Positions 44,946 to 52,435 of a stretch of 64,000 nucleotides of DNA are shown here, piece by piece; the stretch's first letter is position 1, and every line of letters starts with the position of its first letter. The notes beneath the pieces were generated by a model. The model did not search any database. It was not told the origin of the DNA and was given only the letters and a program-made list of their open reading frames with translations. This DNA is from DASUPK01 sp963782345. GTDB lineage: Bacteria; Actinomycetota; Thermoleophilia; Solirubrobacterales; 70-9. Both the position numbers and the translations under genes were made by a program. The DNA lies in the NCBI GenBank assembly GCA_963782345.1, contig CAWAJF010000016.1, positions 1 through 64,000 on the forward strand, written 5' to 3'.

Positions 44946-45023
44946 CGATCGCCGGTTCGAGCGCGGGCTGAAGGCCCTACTCGACGGCTTCGAGGCGAAT
45001 CTGAAGAACCCGAAGAAGCTGTA
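44926..45023 (+). pseudogene. remnant of a TetR-family regulator gene, 3' end only
   Basis: The plus strand codes D-R-R-F-E-R-G-L-K-A-L-L-D-G-F-E-A-N-L and a stop at 45021-45023. FERGLxALLDGxEAxL is the usual last helix of TetR regulators. The DNA-binding part is absent. Together with the ridA tail on the other strand it looks like the product of one deletion in a divergent ridA/tetR pair. Confidence 0.5.
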
Positions 45024-45024
45024 G

Positions 45025-45351
45025 CTACGCCAGAACGGGTTCGAGCTCTGACTCGAGCCGCGCCTTCGGCCTGGCGCCGACCAGCCGGGTGACCGCCTCG
45101 CCGCCCTTGAAGACGATCATCGTCGGGATCGAGAGGACCTCGTACTTGGCCGCGGTCTGCGGGTTCTCGTCGGTGTTGAGGCTGACGATCGTGAGGTCAT
45201 CTCGCTCGGAGTCGATCTCCTCGAGGACAGGGTGGACCACTCGGCACGGACCGCACCAGGGAGCCCAGAAGTCGACGAGGACGGGACCGTCGGCGTCGAG
45301 AACGTCGGACTGGAATGTCGCGTCGGTTACGTCGTTGAGCTTGCCCGGCAC
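45025..45351 (-). CDS. trxA: thioredoxin
   Basis: 108 residues, GTG start with AGGAGA 5 bases before. Active site WCGPC (32-36) in DFWAPWCGPCRVVHPVLEEI, cis-Pro in SIPTMIVFKGG. TAGACT at 45389-45394 is a possible -10 with a leader of about 37 bases, so this gene has an ordinary leadered promoter. General thiol reductase. Confidence 0.96.
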   Translation of the reverse strand: MPGKLNDVTDATFQSDVLDADGPVLVDFWAPWCGPCRVVHPVLEEIDSERDDLTIVSLNTDENPQTAAKYEVLSIPTMIVFKGGEAVTRLVGARPKARLESELEPVLA

Positions 45352-45435
45352 TTTGGTCTCCTAGGTCGTGGTTGCGGGTCTGCTGTTGAGTCTAGCCAGA
45401 CCGTCCATAGTTACTATACAAAGTGAAGCGAGTCC

Positions 45436-46164
45436 CTACCACCGCCTGAAGCGCATGGCGGGCACTCGCCACATCGCCTCGGCGACGATCGACTTGCTCA
45501 TCTTCGACGTCCCGTCGGCGCGGTCCTTGAACACGATCGGCACCTCGACCACCCGGAACCCCGACTTGATGGCGCGATAGGTCGTCTCGACCTGGAACGC
45601 GTACCCCCGGGCCTCGATCGTGTCGAGGTCGATCGTCTCGAGCACGATCCGGCGAAAGCACTTGAAGCCGCCGGTCAGATCCTTGATCGGCAGCCCCAAG
45701 GCCGCCCGCGCGTATGCGCTGCCGCCGCGGCTGATCAATCGCCGCAGCGGCCCCCACTCGGTGATCCCGCCGCCGGGGACGTAGCGGCTGCCGATCGCGA
45801 GGTCGGCTCGCTCGGTTGCCTGGATCAGCCGGGGCAGGTAGCTCGGGTCGTGGGAGAAGTCCGCGTCCATCTCGATGATCCGCTCGGCGCCGCCGTCGAG
45901 CGCGACGCGAAAGCCTGCGAGGTAGGCGGGCCCGAGGCCCTCCTTTCGCTCGCGGTGGAGCACCGCAACCGAGTCATCCGCCTCCGCCAGCCGATCGGCG
46001 ATCTCACCGGTGCCGTCGGGCGAGTTGTCGTCGACGATCAGGACCCGCCGCGAGGGCGGCAGCTGCTCCAGCACGGCGCCGACGACCCGCTCGAGGTTCT
46101 CGGCCTCGTTGTAGGTGGGGAGGATCACCCAGACGTCGGCCGTCCGGAGAGGGGGCGCGGGCAC
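45436..46164 (-). CDS. polyprenol monophosphomannose synthase-like glycosyltransferase (GT2)
   Basis: 242 residues, GTG start. GT-A fold of the DPM1/Ppm1 type: WVILPTYNEAENLERVVGAV, VDDNSPDGTGEIAD (UDP/GDP-binding DD), MDADFSHDPSYLPRLI (DAD metal motif) and GSRYVPGGGITEWGPLRRLISRGGSAYAR, the mark of dolichol/polyprenol-phosphate mannosyltransferases. No C-terminal membrane domain. It should make polyprenyl-phosphate-mannose for cell-envelope glycolipids or protein mannosylation. Confidence 0.9.
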   Translation of the reverse strand: MPAPPLRTADVWVILPTYNEAENLERVVGAVLEQLPPSRRVLIVDDNSPDGTGEIADRLAEADDSVAVLHRERKEGLGPAYLAGFRVALDGGAERIIEMDADFSHDPSYLPRLIQATERADLAIGSRYVPGGGITEWGPLRRLISRGGSAYARAALGLPIKDLTGGFKCFRRIVLETIDLDTIEARGYAFQVETTYRAIKSGFRVVEVPIVFKDRADGTSKMSKSIVAEAMWRVPAMRFRRW

Positions 46165-46170
46165 GGCGGC

Positions 46171-46176
46171 AAGATA
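46171..46176 (-). promoter_or_regulatory. -10 box for the mannosyltransferase gene (leaderless)
   Basis: TATCTT on the minus strand, 6 bases before GTG 46164. Confidence 0.55.
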
Positions 46177-46187
46177 GCCGCCACCAA

Positions 46188-46193
46188 TAACTT
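46188..46193 (+). promoter_or_regulatory. -10 box for polX (leaderless)
   Basis: TAACTT, 6 bases before ATG 46200. It faces the other -10 box across 11 bases; the start codons are 35 bases apart. Confidence 0.6.
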
Positions 46194-46199
46194 TGAGCT

Positions 46200-47933
46200 A
46201 TGCGCAACGCCGAGATAGCCGCCGCGCTGCGCGAGCTGGGCATTCTCTACGAGCTCGACGGCGCCGATCGCTTCCGAGTGCTCGCCTACAAGGAGGCCGC
46301 GCGGACCGTGGCGCAGAGCCCGGTCTCGATCGAGCAACTCGCCGAGGAGGGGCGCCTCACCGAGCTCCCGAACGTCGGCAAGACCCTGGCCCAGAAGATC
46401 GAGACCCTGATCGAGACCGGAAGCATCCCGTCCGCCGACAACCTGAAGGCGAAGTTCCCGGCGACCCTGGTGGAGGTGACGCGGGTGCCGGGTCTGGGCG
46501 CGAAGACGGCGAGGCGCATCTACGACGAGGTCGGAGTCGAGAATCTCATCCAGCTCAAGGAGGCCGCCGAGCAGGGCCGGATCGCGGGAATCCGCGGCCT
46601 CGGCCCGAAGACCGAGGAGAACATCCTCTCCTCGCTCGAGGGTGTTACCGAGGATGGGATCGGCGAGCGACTGCTCCTCTCCCATGTCCTCCCGATCGCG
46701 GACGAGATCTGCAGCGACCTGATGGAGCTCGGCGTGGCGAGCCGGATCGAGGTCGCCGGCTCCGCCCGTCGGTGGGCCGAGACCTGCAAGGACCTCGACC
46801 TGATCGCGATCACCGACCGACCGGCGGAGCTCGCGAAGGCCCTCGCGACCCACGGCCTCTCGGCGGAGACCCGGCGCGGCGGAGACGCGGCGGCGAGTGT
46901 GCTCACGCATTCGGGCCTGAAAATCGACCTGCGGATCGGCGCCGCGGATGTGCTCGGCAACCTTCTCCAGCACTTCACCGGATCCGCGGCCCACAACGTC
47001 CAGCTCCGCGAGCGGGCCCTGGCGCGCGGGTACTCCGTCAGCGAATACGGCGTCGCCGAGGTCGAGGGGAAGAAGGTCCACAAGTTCGCGGACGAGGCCG
47101 GCGTGTACGAGCTGCTCGGCCTGCCGTACATCGAGCCTGAGCTGCGGGAGGGGCGGGGCGAGATCGAGGCCGGTGACACCGGCGAGCTGCCGGAGCTGGT
47201 CACCGTCGAGGACATCCGCGGCGACCTCCACTGCCACACCACCCTCTCGGACGGGCGCAACTCGCTCGAGGAGATGGCCGAGGCCGCGCGCCGGCGCGGC
47301 TACGCGTACCTCGCGGTCACAGACCACTCGGCGACCCACGGCTTCGGCAACGACGTCACCCCCCGGCAGCTGGCGAAGCGAATCGAGGAGATCCGGGCCT
47401 GGAACGAGTCGGCGCCGCGCGGCTTCAGGCTGCTCGCCGGCTCGGAGGTGAACATCGGGCTCGACGGCTCGCCCGACTACTCGGACGAGCTGCTCGCCGA
47501 GCTCGATTGGGTGATCTGCAGCGTCCACACCTCGTTCGCGATCTCCGAGAAGGCGATGACCGAGCGCGTGATCGCCGCCATGGAGCATCCGCTGGTCGAC
47601 TGCATCGGGCACCTCACCGGCCGTCTCCTGCTGCGCCGGGAGCCCTACGCCGTCGACATCGAGCGAATCGCCGAGGCAGCCGCCCGCACCGGGACGATGA
47701 TGGAGATCAACGGCAACCCGAACCGGCGGGATCTGAACGAGGGCCACGCCAAGCTGGCCGCCGAGGCCGGGGTGCGGATCGTCTGCAACACGGACGCCCA
47801 CGGCACCGAGACCCTGGACAACATCAAGTACTCCGTTGCGACGGCCCGCCGCGCATGGCTGAGCGCAAAGCAGGTCGCGAACACGCGCGCCTGGCGCTCG
47901 TTCGCGCCGCTCAGAAAGCGTCAGCGTGGCTGA
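46200..47933 (+). CDS. polX: DNA polymerase/3'-5' exonuclease PolX
   Basis: 577 residues. Family X polymerase plus PHP domain. N-terminal lyase-like helices, helix-hairpin-helix LPNVGKTLAQKI and VPGLGAKTARRIYDEVG, palm with GSARRWAETCKDLDLIAI (about 191-208; first two catalytic Asp) and LKIDLRI (third). The PHP nuclease starts at GDLHCHTTLSDGR (about 341-353) and continues with VTDHS, GSEVNI, EINGNPNRRDL and CNTDAHG. Base excision repair and gap filling. Its 3' end overlaps that of the convergent tetR by 13 bases. Confidence 0.95.
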   Translation: MRNAEIAAALRELGILYELDGADRFRVLAYKEAARTVAQSPVSIEQLAEEGRLTELPNVGKTLAQKIETLIETGSIPSADNLKAKFPATLVEVTRVPGLGAKTARRIYDEVGVENLIQLKEAAEQGRIAGIRGLGPKTEENILSSLEGVTEDGIGERLLLSHVLPIADEICSDLMELGVASRIEVAGSARRWAETCKDLDLIAITDRPAELAKALATHGLSAETRRGGDAAASVLTHSGLKIDLRIGAADVLGNLLQHFTGSAAHNVQLRERALARGYSVSEYGVAEVEGKKVHKFADEAGVYELLGLPYIEPELREGRGEIEAGDTGELPELVTVEDIRGDLHCHTTLSDGRNSLEEMAEAARRRGYAYLAVTDHSATHGFGNDVTPRQLAKRIEEIRAWNESAPRGFRLLAGSEVNIGLDGSPDYSDELLAELDWVICSVHTSFAISEKAMTERVIAAMEHPLVDCIGHLTGRLLLRREPYAVDIERIAEAAARTGTMMEINGNPNRRDLNEGHAKLAAEAGVRIVCNTDAHGTETLDNIKYSVATARRAWLSAKQVANTRAWRSFAPLRKRQRG

Positions 47934-48562
47934 TTGAGGCGGGCCCTGGCGGGAGGCAGCCTGGAGCTGCCGGGCGCGCGCATCCCGTCGAGCATCACCT
48001 CGAGGAACCGCTCCCAGTTCATCGCGGGCATGCTGCCCTCCGCCGCGCCGGTCACCGCGCTGAGACCGCAGATCATCGTCGGGATGTCCTCGATCATCAG
48101 GTCCTTCCGCATCTCACCGGCCCGCTGGGCCTTGCGCATCAGCTTGTCGCTCAGCTCGACGAGCCCGGACTTGGCGGCGGCCGCCTCTCCCACGAGGGGC
48201 CGCGCCCCGAGGACCTCCGACAGGCCACGGTCGTCAGCCTGGAGCTTGGCCGACCAACGCATCAACTCGCAGAACGCCTGCCACGCGTCCTCACGCTCGA
48301 GCGCCTCGGCCGTCCGGGCCGCCATCGTGTCGAAGCGGTCCTTGATGAGCGCGTCGAGCAGCGCCTCCTTGTTGGGGAAATGCCTGTAGACCGTCCCGAC
48401 GCCGACCCCGGCGGCGCGAGCGATGTCCTCCATCTGGCAGTCGAAGCCCTGCTCGGCGAAGCCCTCCCGGGCCGCCTCGAGAATTGCCTCGCGGTTCCGC
48501 CGGGCATCCGCCCGCTGAGTGGGCAGCGCCTCCGGCTTGGTCTTGGCGGTGGGGGGAGTCAT
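47921..48562 (-). CDS. TetR-family repressor of the adjacent MFS exporter
   Basis: 213 residues from ATG 48562. N-terminal helix-turn-helix: REAILEAAREGFAEQGFDCQMEDIARAAGVGVGTVYRHFPNKEALLDAL (about 24-72). The C-terminal ligand domain is typical of the TetR_C-type group. It is divergent from a drug exporter, and two palindromic sites (48587-48604 and 48623-48640) lie between. It most likely represses both genes until a drug binds. Confidence 0.92.
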   Translation of the reverse strand: MTPPTAKTKPEALPTQRADARRNREAILEAAREGFAEQGFDCQMEDIARAAGVGVGTVYRHFPNKEALLDALIKDRFDTMAARTAEALEREDAWQAFCELMRWSAKLQADDRGLSEVLGARPLVGEAAAAKSGLVELSDKLMRKAQRAGEMRKDLMIEDIPTMICGLSAVTGAAEGSMPAMNWERFLEVMLDGMRAPGSSRLPPARARLNQPR

Positions 48563-48586
48563 CAGCTGTGTGAGGGATGCACGCAA

Positions 48587-48604
48587 ACGGAATCCAGATT
48601 CCGT
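48587..48604. promoter_or_regulatory. TetR operator 1
   Basis: ACGGAATC-CA-GATTCCGT, perfect 8-base arms with a 2-base centre, 25 bases upstream of the repressor ATG. A TATAGT -10 box for the plus strand begins on its last base (48604-48609). Confidence 0.72.
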
Positions 48605-48609
48605 ATAGT
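48604..48609 (+). promoter_or_regulatory. -10 box for the MFS exporter
   Basis: TATAGT between the two palindromes, so bound repressor would block it. The leader to ATG 48741 is about 125 bases. Confidence 0.5.
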
Positions 48610-48622
48610 GCCGTAAGCGAAA

Positions 48623-48640
48623 GCGGAATTCAGCTTCCGA
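48623..48640. promoter_or_regulatory. TetR operator 2
   Basis: GCGGAATT-CA-GCTTCCGA, an imperfect copy of operator 1 (shared CGGAA/TTCCG arms and CA centre). Centres are 36 bases apart. Beside it 48641-48646 repeats TTCCGG. Confidence 0.62.
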
Positions 48641-48740
48641 TTCCGGACGAACGATACCCGACCTGTCCATTGCGCCGATCTCCGTTCGTTGTAAGAGTGA
48701 CAAGGCACCGACACCCCGCACCGCGAAAGGAGTCAGGGGG

Positions 48741-50210
48741 ATGACCACAGCCCAGGAATATCTCGAGAAGCGCTGGACCGCGCTGATCCTCCTCTGCGTC
48801 GCGCAGTTCATCGTGGTTCTCGATGCGTCCATCGTCAACGTCGCCCTGCCGAGCATCGGCAAGGGCCTTCACTTCTCCGAGGAGAACCTCCCGTGGGTCG
48901 TGAACGCCTACGTGATCGCCTTCGGCGGCTTCCTGCTGCTCGGTGGCCGGGCGGCCGACCTGCTCGGCCGGCGGCGGGTCTTCATGGCCGGCCTGTTCGT
49001 GGTCGGCGCCGCCTCCCTCGCCGCCGGATTCGCGGCCACGCAGGGCCAGCTGATCGCGGCGCGGGCCGCTCAGGGCCTGGGCGCGGCGATCGTCTCGCCG
49101 GCGGCACTTTCGATCGTCACCAGCCTCTTCAAGGACGGGGCCGAGCGCAACAAGGCCCTCGGGGCCTGGGGCGCGGTCGCGGGGTCCGCGGGCGCCGCGG
49201 GCGTCCTGCTCGGCGGCATCCTCACCGATGGACTCGGCTGGCAGTGGGTCCTGTGGGTGAACGTCCCGGTGGCGGCGATCGCGCTGGCGCTGACGCCCGG
49301 CCTGATCGGTGAGAGCCGCTCGGAGTCCGCAACGCGCCACTTCGACGCGGCGGGTGCGGTCACCGTCACGGCCGGCCTCTCGGTGCTGGCCTATGCGTTC
49401 CTCGACGCCAGCAACTCGGGTTGGGGCTCGACGAAGATCGTCAGCCTGCTGGGTCTGTCGGTCGCCCTGATCGCGGCCTTCGTGGCCATCGAGCTGCGCT
49501 CGAAGGCGCCGCTGGTCCCGTTCCGGATCTTCCGGCTGAGGACGCTGACCGGCGCGAACGTCGTCGGCCTGCTCCTTGGGGCATCGCTGTTCTCGATGTT
49601 CTTCTTCATCTCCCTGTACATGCAGCAGGTGCTGGGCTACAGCCCGATTCACGCCGGGCTCTCCTACCTGCCCCTGGCGGTGACGATCATCCTCGCGGCC
49701 GGTCTCGGCGGCCAGCTCGTCACCCGGTTCGGCTTCAAGCCGATCCTGGCGGCCGGACTGACCTTCGTTTCGGTCGGGCTGCTCTGGTTCAGCCAGATCT
49801 CGGTCGGCGGCGGCTTCCTGACCGACATCCTCGGTCCGTCCGTCCTCGCGGCGATCGGGCTCGGATTCGGGTTCGTCACCTCGACGATCGCCGCCGTCTC
49901 CGGAGTGGAGGACCGCGAGCAAGGTCTGGCCAGCGGCCTGATCAACACCTCGCAGCAGATCGGTGGCGCGCTCGGCCTCGCGGTGCTCTCCACGCTCGCC
50001 ACCACGCGCACGAACGACGTGATGGCGACCGGCACCTCGAGCCTCCCCAACGCGCTCACCGAGGGGTTCCAGACAGCCTTCCTGGGCGGCGCGGTGATCG
50101 CGGCACTGGGCGTGGTCGCGACGCTGGTCCTGATCCGGACCCGAGACAGCAAGGCGCACGTTCAGATGTCGAACGCTGACGAGGCGAGCGCCGAGGCCGC
50201 TCCCGCCTGA
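48741..50210 (+). CDS. MFS drug exporter, DHA2 (EmrB/QacA) family
   Basis: 489 residues, 14 membrane segments. AAAGGAG ribosome binding site upstream. Motif A GGRAADLLGRRRVF (about 72-85), motif C-like GWQWVLWVNVPVAAIAL (about 164-180), the D1 region LDASIVNVALPSIG (about 29-42). It exports lipophilic drugs by proton antiport. Regulated by the divergent TetR gene. Confidence 0.95.
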   Translation: MTTAQEYLEKRWTALILLCVAQFIVVLDASIVNVALPSIGKGLHFSEENLPWVVNAYVIAFGGFLLLGGRAADLLGRRRVFMAGLFVVGAASLAAGFAATQGQLIAARAAQGLGAAIVSPAALSIVTSLFKDGAERNKALGAWGAVAGSAGAAGVLLGGILTDGLGWQWVLWVNVPVAAIALALTPGLIGESRSESATRHFDAAGAVTVTAGLSVLAYAFLDASNSGWGSTKIVSLLGLSVALIAAFVAIELRSKAPLVPFRIFRLRTLTGANVVGLLLGASLFSMFFFISLYMQQVLGYSPIHAGLSYLPLAVTIILAAGLGGQLVTRFGFKPILAAGLTFVSVGLLWFSQISVGGGFLTDILGPSVLAAIGLGFGFVTSTIAAVSGVEDREQGLASGLINTSQQIGGALGLAVLSTLATTRTNDVMATGTSSLPNALTEGFQTAFLGGAVIAALGVVATLVLIRTRDSKAHVQMSNADEASAEAAPA

Positions 50211-50222
50211 GGGCGAAGCGGT

Positions 50223-50771
50223 CTAAGCCGGGGCGGTGGGCGGCGGGGGTGGGTGTCCCGGCGGCGGCCGGCCCCTTCGCAGCCCTGGGGTTCGAACCAG
50301 CCTGACCGGCTGCAGCGCCGACCCGGACTCGACGTAGAAGCGAACGCCGTCGCGCTCCTCGATGGCCGCCACCGCTCCCTCTCTCGCGCGCAGGGTCAGC
50401 GCCGCGCCCAGGGCGAAGCCGGCGCCCACCGCGGCGACTCCTGAGAAGACCAGGCCGAGCCCGCCGGCGATCGCCGCGAAGGCGCCGAGGGGCCAGAGCC
50501 GCGCCAGGGCGGCCCGCGTCGGGTTGCCGAGAGAGGGAAGAGAGGTCGCCGTCCGGGCCTCCGCCAGCGCGGGCCGCATCGCTTCCGCGGCGTTGGCGGG
50601 TCGCCCCAGGACGATGCCGCCGGCCAGCGCGACGATCCACCAGCCGGCCGCCACGTACAGGGTCAGGGTGTCCTCCGACGCGCTCGCCGAGATCACGGTG
50701 ATGGCTGCCAGGGCGGTGGCGGCGCCCGCGGCGAGCAGGACGGTCGTTCGGAGGAGGTCGCAGAAGGCCAT
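50223..50771 (-). CDS. membrane protein of unknown function
   Basis: 182 residues from ATG 50771, 4 bases after the otsB stop. Three to four hydrophobic segments (about 8-26, 38-53, 94-130), then a soluble tail ending in a Pro-rich stretch. The upstream frame to 50945 lies within otsB. No family recognised; cotranscribed with otsB. Confidence 0.7.
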   Translation of the reverse strand: MAFCDLLRTTVLLAAGAATALAAITVISASASEDTLTLYVAAGWWIVALAGGIVLGRPANAAEAMRPALAEARTATSLPSLGNPTRAALARLWPLGAFAAIAGGLGLVFSGVAAVGAGFALGAALTLRAREGAVAAIEERDGVRFYVESGSALQPVRLVRTPGLRRGRPPPGHPPPPPTAPA

Positions 50772-50775
50772 AGCC

Positions 50776-51624
50776 TTAAACGGGTCGCTCCTCGGCTTCG
50801 CCTGCGGGGCGCCCTCGCATAAGCGCCTCGAGCACGCGGAGGAATCCCTCTGGGCCATCGACCGTGAGGTCAGCGGCGCGCGAGACCTCCGGTGGGGATT
50901 CCTCAGAGGCGACCGCGATGCAGGCGGTGGCGCCGAGCTTCCCATCCTCCCGCAGCGTCCTCAGGGCCGTGAAGGCGTCTACGTCGGTCCGATCGTCGCC
51001 GCCGTAGAGCGCCGCGTGCACCGGCCGTGCCGGAATCAGGGCGGCGACGGCCATGCCCTTGCTGATCGGGACGTTCGGGCGGATCTCCAGGACCTTCCGG
51101 CCGCGGTGCGGGATCAGCTCCTTCAGTTCCGCCTCGCTGGCGATTTCGCGGGCGAGCGACTCGGCGGCCCCCTCGTTCTCGGCGCCGCGCCAATGCAGGG
51201 CGACGATCGCGCCCTTGTCCTCGATCCTGATCCCCACGCGCTCCAGCTCCGAGCGGTCCAGGCTCTGGACGAACTTCGGCGCGTCCTCCTCGTGTCCGTC
51301 GAGGGAGGGGTCCGGCCGCACCTCCTCGCCCGGGAGGAGCAGCTCGAAGCCGTGATTGCCCGAGTAGGCCAACTCGTCCAGGCCGACGATGCGACGCGCC
51401 TCCAGCGCCCGGCGACCGCTCAGGCAGCCCACCAGGGCATAGCGCTCGGCGAGCGCCCGGAGTAGATCGCGCGTTCGCTCGGGCACGGCGGCATCGACGG
51501 GATCATGCACGATCGGCGCAATGGTTCCGTCGACGTCGGTGAGGACGGCCGAGTGGGCGGGATCCCGGCGGAGCGGCAGGAGCAGCCGTTCGAGGGAGCC
51601 GTCATCTGTCTCCGCGGGACGCAT
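50776..51624 (-). CDS. otsB: trehalose-6-phosphate phosphatase
   Basis: 282 residues from ATG 51624; starts further upstream to 51687 are in frame, but the -10 box 6 bases before this ATG decides. HAD fold: VLTDVDGTIAPIV (DxD nucleophile), CLSGRRALEARRIVG, SGNHGFEL, and GGDDRTDVDAF (about 206-216). Removes phosphate from trehalose-6-phosphate. The synthase otsA is not in the window. Confidence 0.93.
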   Translation of the reverse strand: MRPAETDDGSLERLLLPLRRDPAHSAVLTDVDGTIAPIVHDPVDAAVPERTRDLLRALAERYALVGCLSGRRALEARRIVGLDELAYSGNHGFELLLPGEEVRPDPSLDGHEEDAPKFVQSLDRSELERVGIRIEDKGAIVALHWRGAENEGAAESLAREIASEAELKELIPHRGRKVLEIRPNVPISKGMAVAALIPARPVHAALYGGDDRTDVDAFTALRTLREDGKLGATACIAVASEESPPEVSRAADLTVDGPEGFLRVLEALMRGRPAGEAEERPV

Positions 51625-51629
51625 CGCCG

Positions 51630-51635
51630 TAGTAT
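51630..51635 (+). promoter_or_regulatory. -10 box for the TauE half gene (leaderless)
   Basis: TAGTAT, 8 bases before ATG 51644. It overlaps the otsB box on the other strand. Confidence 0.55.
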
Positions 51636-51636
51636 C
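51631..51636 (-). promoter_or_regulatory. -10 box for otsB (leaderless)
   Basis: GATACT on the minus strand, 6 bases before ATG 51624. The two -10 boxes share five base pairs. Confidence 0.5.
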
Positions 51637-51643
51637 GCCCGCC

Positions 51644-52009
51644 ATGCCCGACATGCCCCGAACCCTGAAGCTGGCGTTGATCGGCACGGCGGGCGGCGTG
51701 TTCAGTGGCCTGCTCGGAGTGGGCGGTGGCAGCTTGATCGTTCCGCTGCTGATCGTCTGGCTCGGCTATGGCGCGCGGGAGGCGGCCGGGACGAGCATGA
51801 TGGCGATCGTCGTGATCGCCGCAGTAGCCGTGAGCCTGCAGGGGATCTATGGCAACGTCGACCCGGCCAACGCCGCCCTGGTCGGCCTGCCCGCGATCGG
51901 CGGGGCGGTGGCGGGCACCGCACTCCAGCAGCGCATATCTGAGCGGGCGATTGCCCTGCTCTTCGCCGGCCTGCTGGTCGTCGTCGCCGCGAAGCTGATC
52001 GTCTCGTGA
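51644..52009 (+). CDS. TauE/SafE-family exporter, N-terminal half-size protein
   Basis: 121 residues with four membrane segments. GGVFSGLLGVGGGSLIVPLLIVWLGY (about 16-41) is the TauE/SafE repeat motif (GLLGVGGG). It is half the normal size (about 250). The second half is coded by the next gene, overlapping by 4 bases, so the two probably form a heterodimer. Exports sulfite/sulfonate-type anions in known members. Confidence 0.85.
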   Translation: MPDMPRTLKLALIGTAGGVFSGLLGVGGGSLIVPLLIVWLGYGAREAAGTSMMAIVVIAAVAVSLQGIYGNVDPANAALVGLPAIGGAVAGTALQQRISERAIALLFAGLLVVVAAKLIVS

Positions 52010-52389
52010 GCTCGATCGCCGCCGCAATCACGGGATTCGCCGCCGGAATGGTCGGCGGGCTGCTCGGCGTCGGTGGCGGCATCCTCTTCGTGCCGGCGCT
52101 TGTGATCTTCATGGGCGAGACGCAGGTCCGCGCCGAGGCGACGTCGCTGTTGGCGATCGTCCCGGTCGCGCTCGTGGCCGTCTGGCGGCAGAGGGGCTAC
52201 GGCAACATCCGGGTACGAGAGGGGCTCGTGATCGGGGCGCTCTCACCGATCGGGGTGGGGATCGGAGTCGTCGCCGCCAACTCCATTCCGCAGCGGGCCC
52301 TCGAGCTGACCTTCGCGGGACTCGCGCTGCTGATCGCCGCTCAGCTCTTCGTCCAGGCCCTCAGGCCCTCGGGCACACGCCCCGAGTAG
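52006..52389 (+). CDS. TauE/SafE-family exporter, second half-size protein
   Basis: 127 residues. GFAAGMVGGLLGVGGGILFVPALVIFMG repeats the same motif (about 10-37), with four membrane segments. Start overlaps the first half by 4 bases (GTGA). The motif is in both halves, as in the internal repeat of full-length TauE. Confidence 0.85.
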   Translation: MSSIAAAITGFAAGMVGGLLGVGGGILFVPALVIFMGETQVRAEATSLLAIVPVALVAVWRQRGYGNIRVREGLVIGALSPIGVGIGVVAANSIPQRALELTFAGLALLIAAQLFVQALRPSGTRPE

Positions 52390-52435
52390 TCCCTGCATTA
52401 TTGGTAGGTCCGGGCTCAGGGCGGCTGTAACACTG

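Noticed and set aside
46125..47801. 558-residue open frame opposite polX
   Set aside because: Antisense shadow; PolX has complete polymerase and PHP motifs.
48630..50159. 509-residue charged open frame opposite the MFS exporter
   Set aside because: Arg/Asp/Gln-rich shadow of hydrophobic codons; MFS motifs are on the plus strand.
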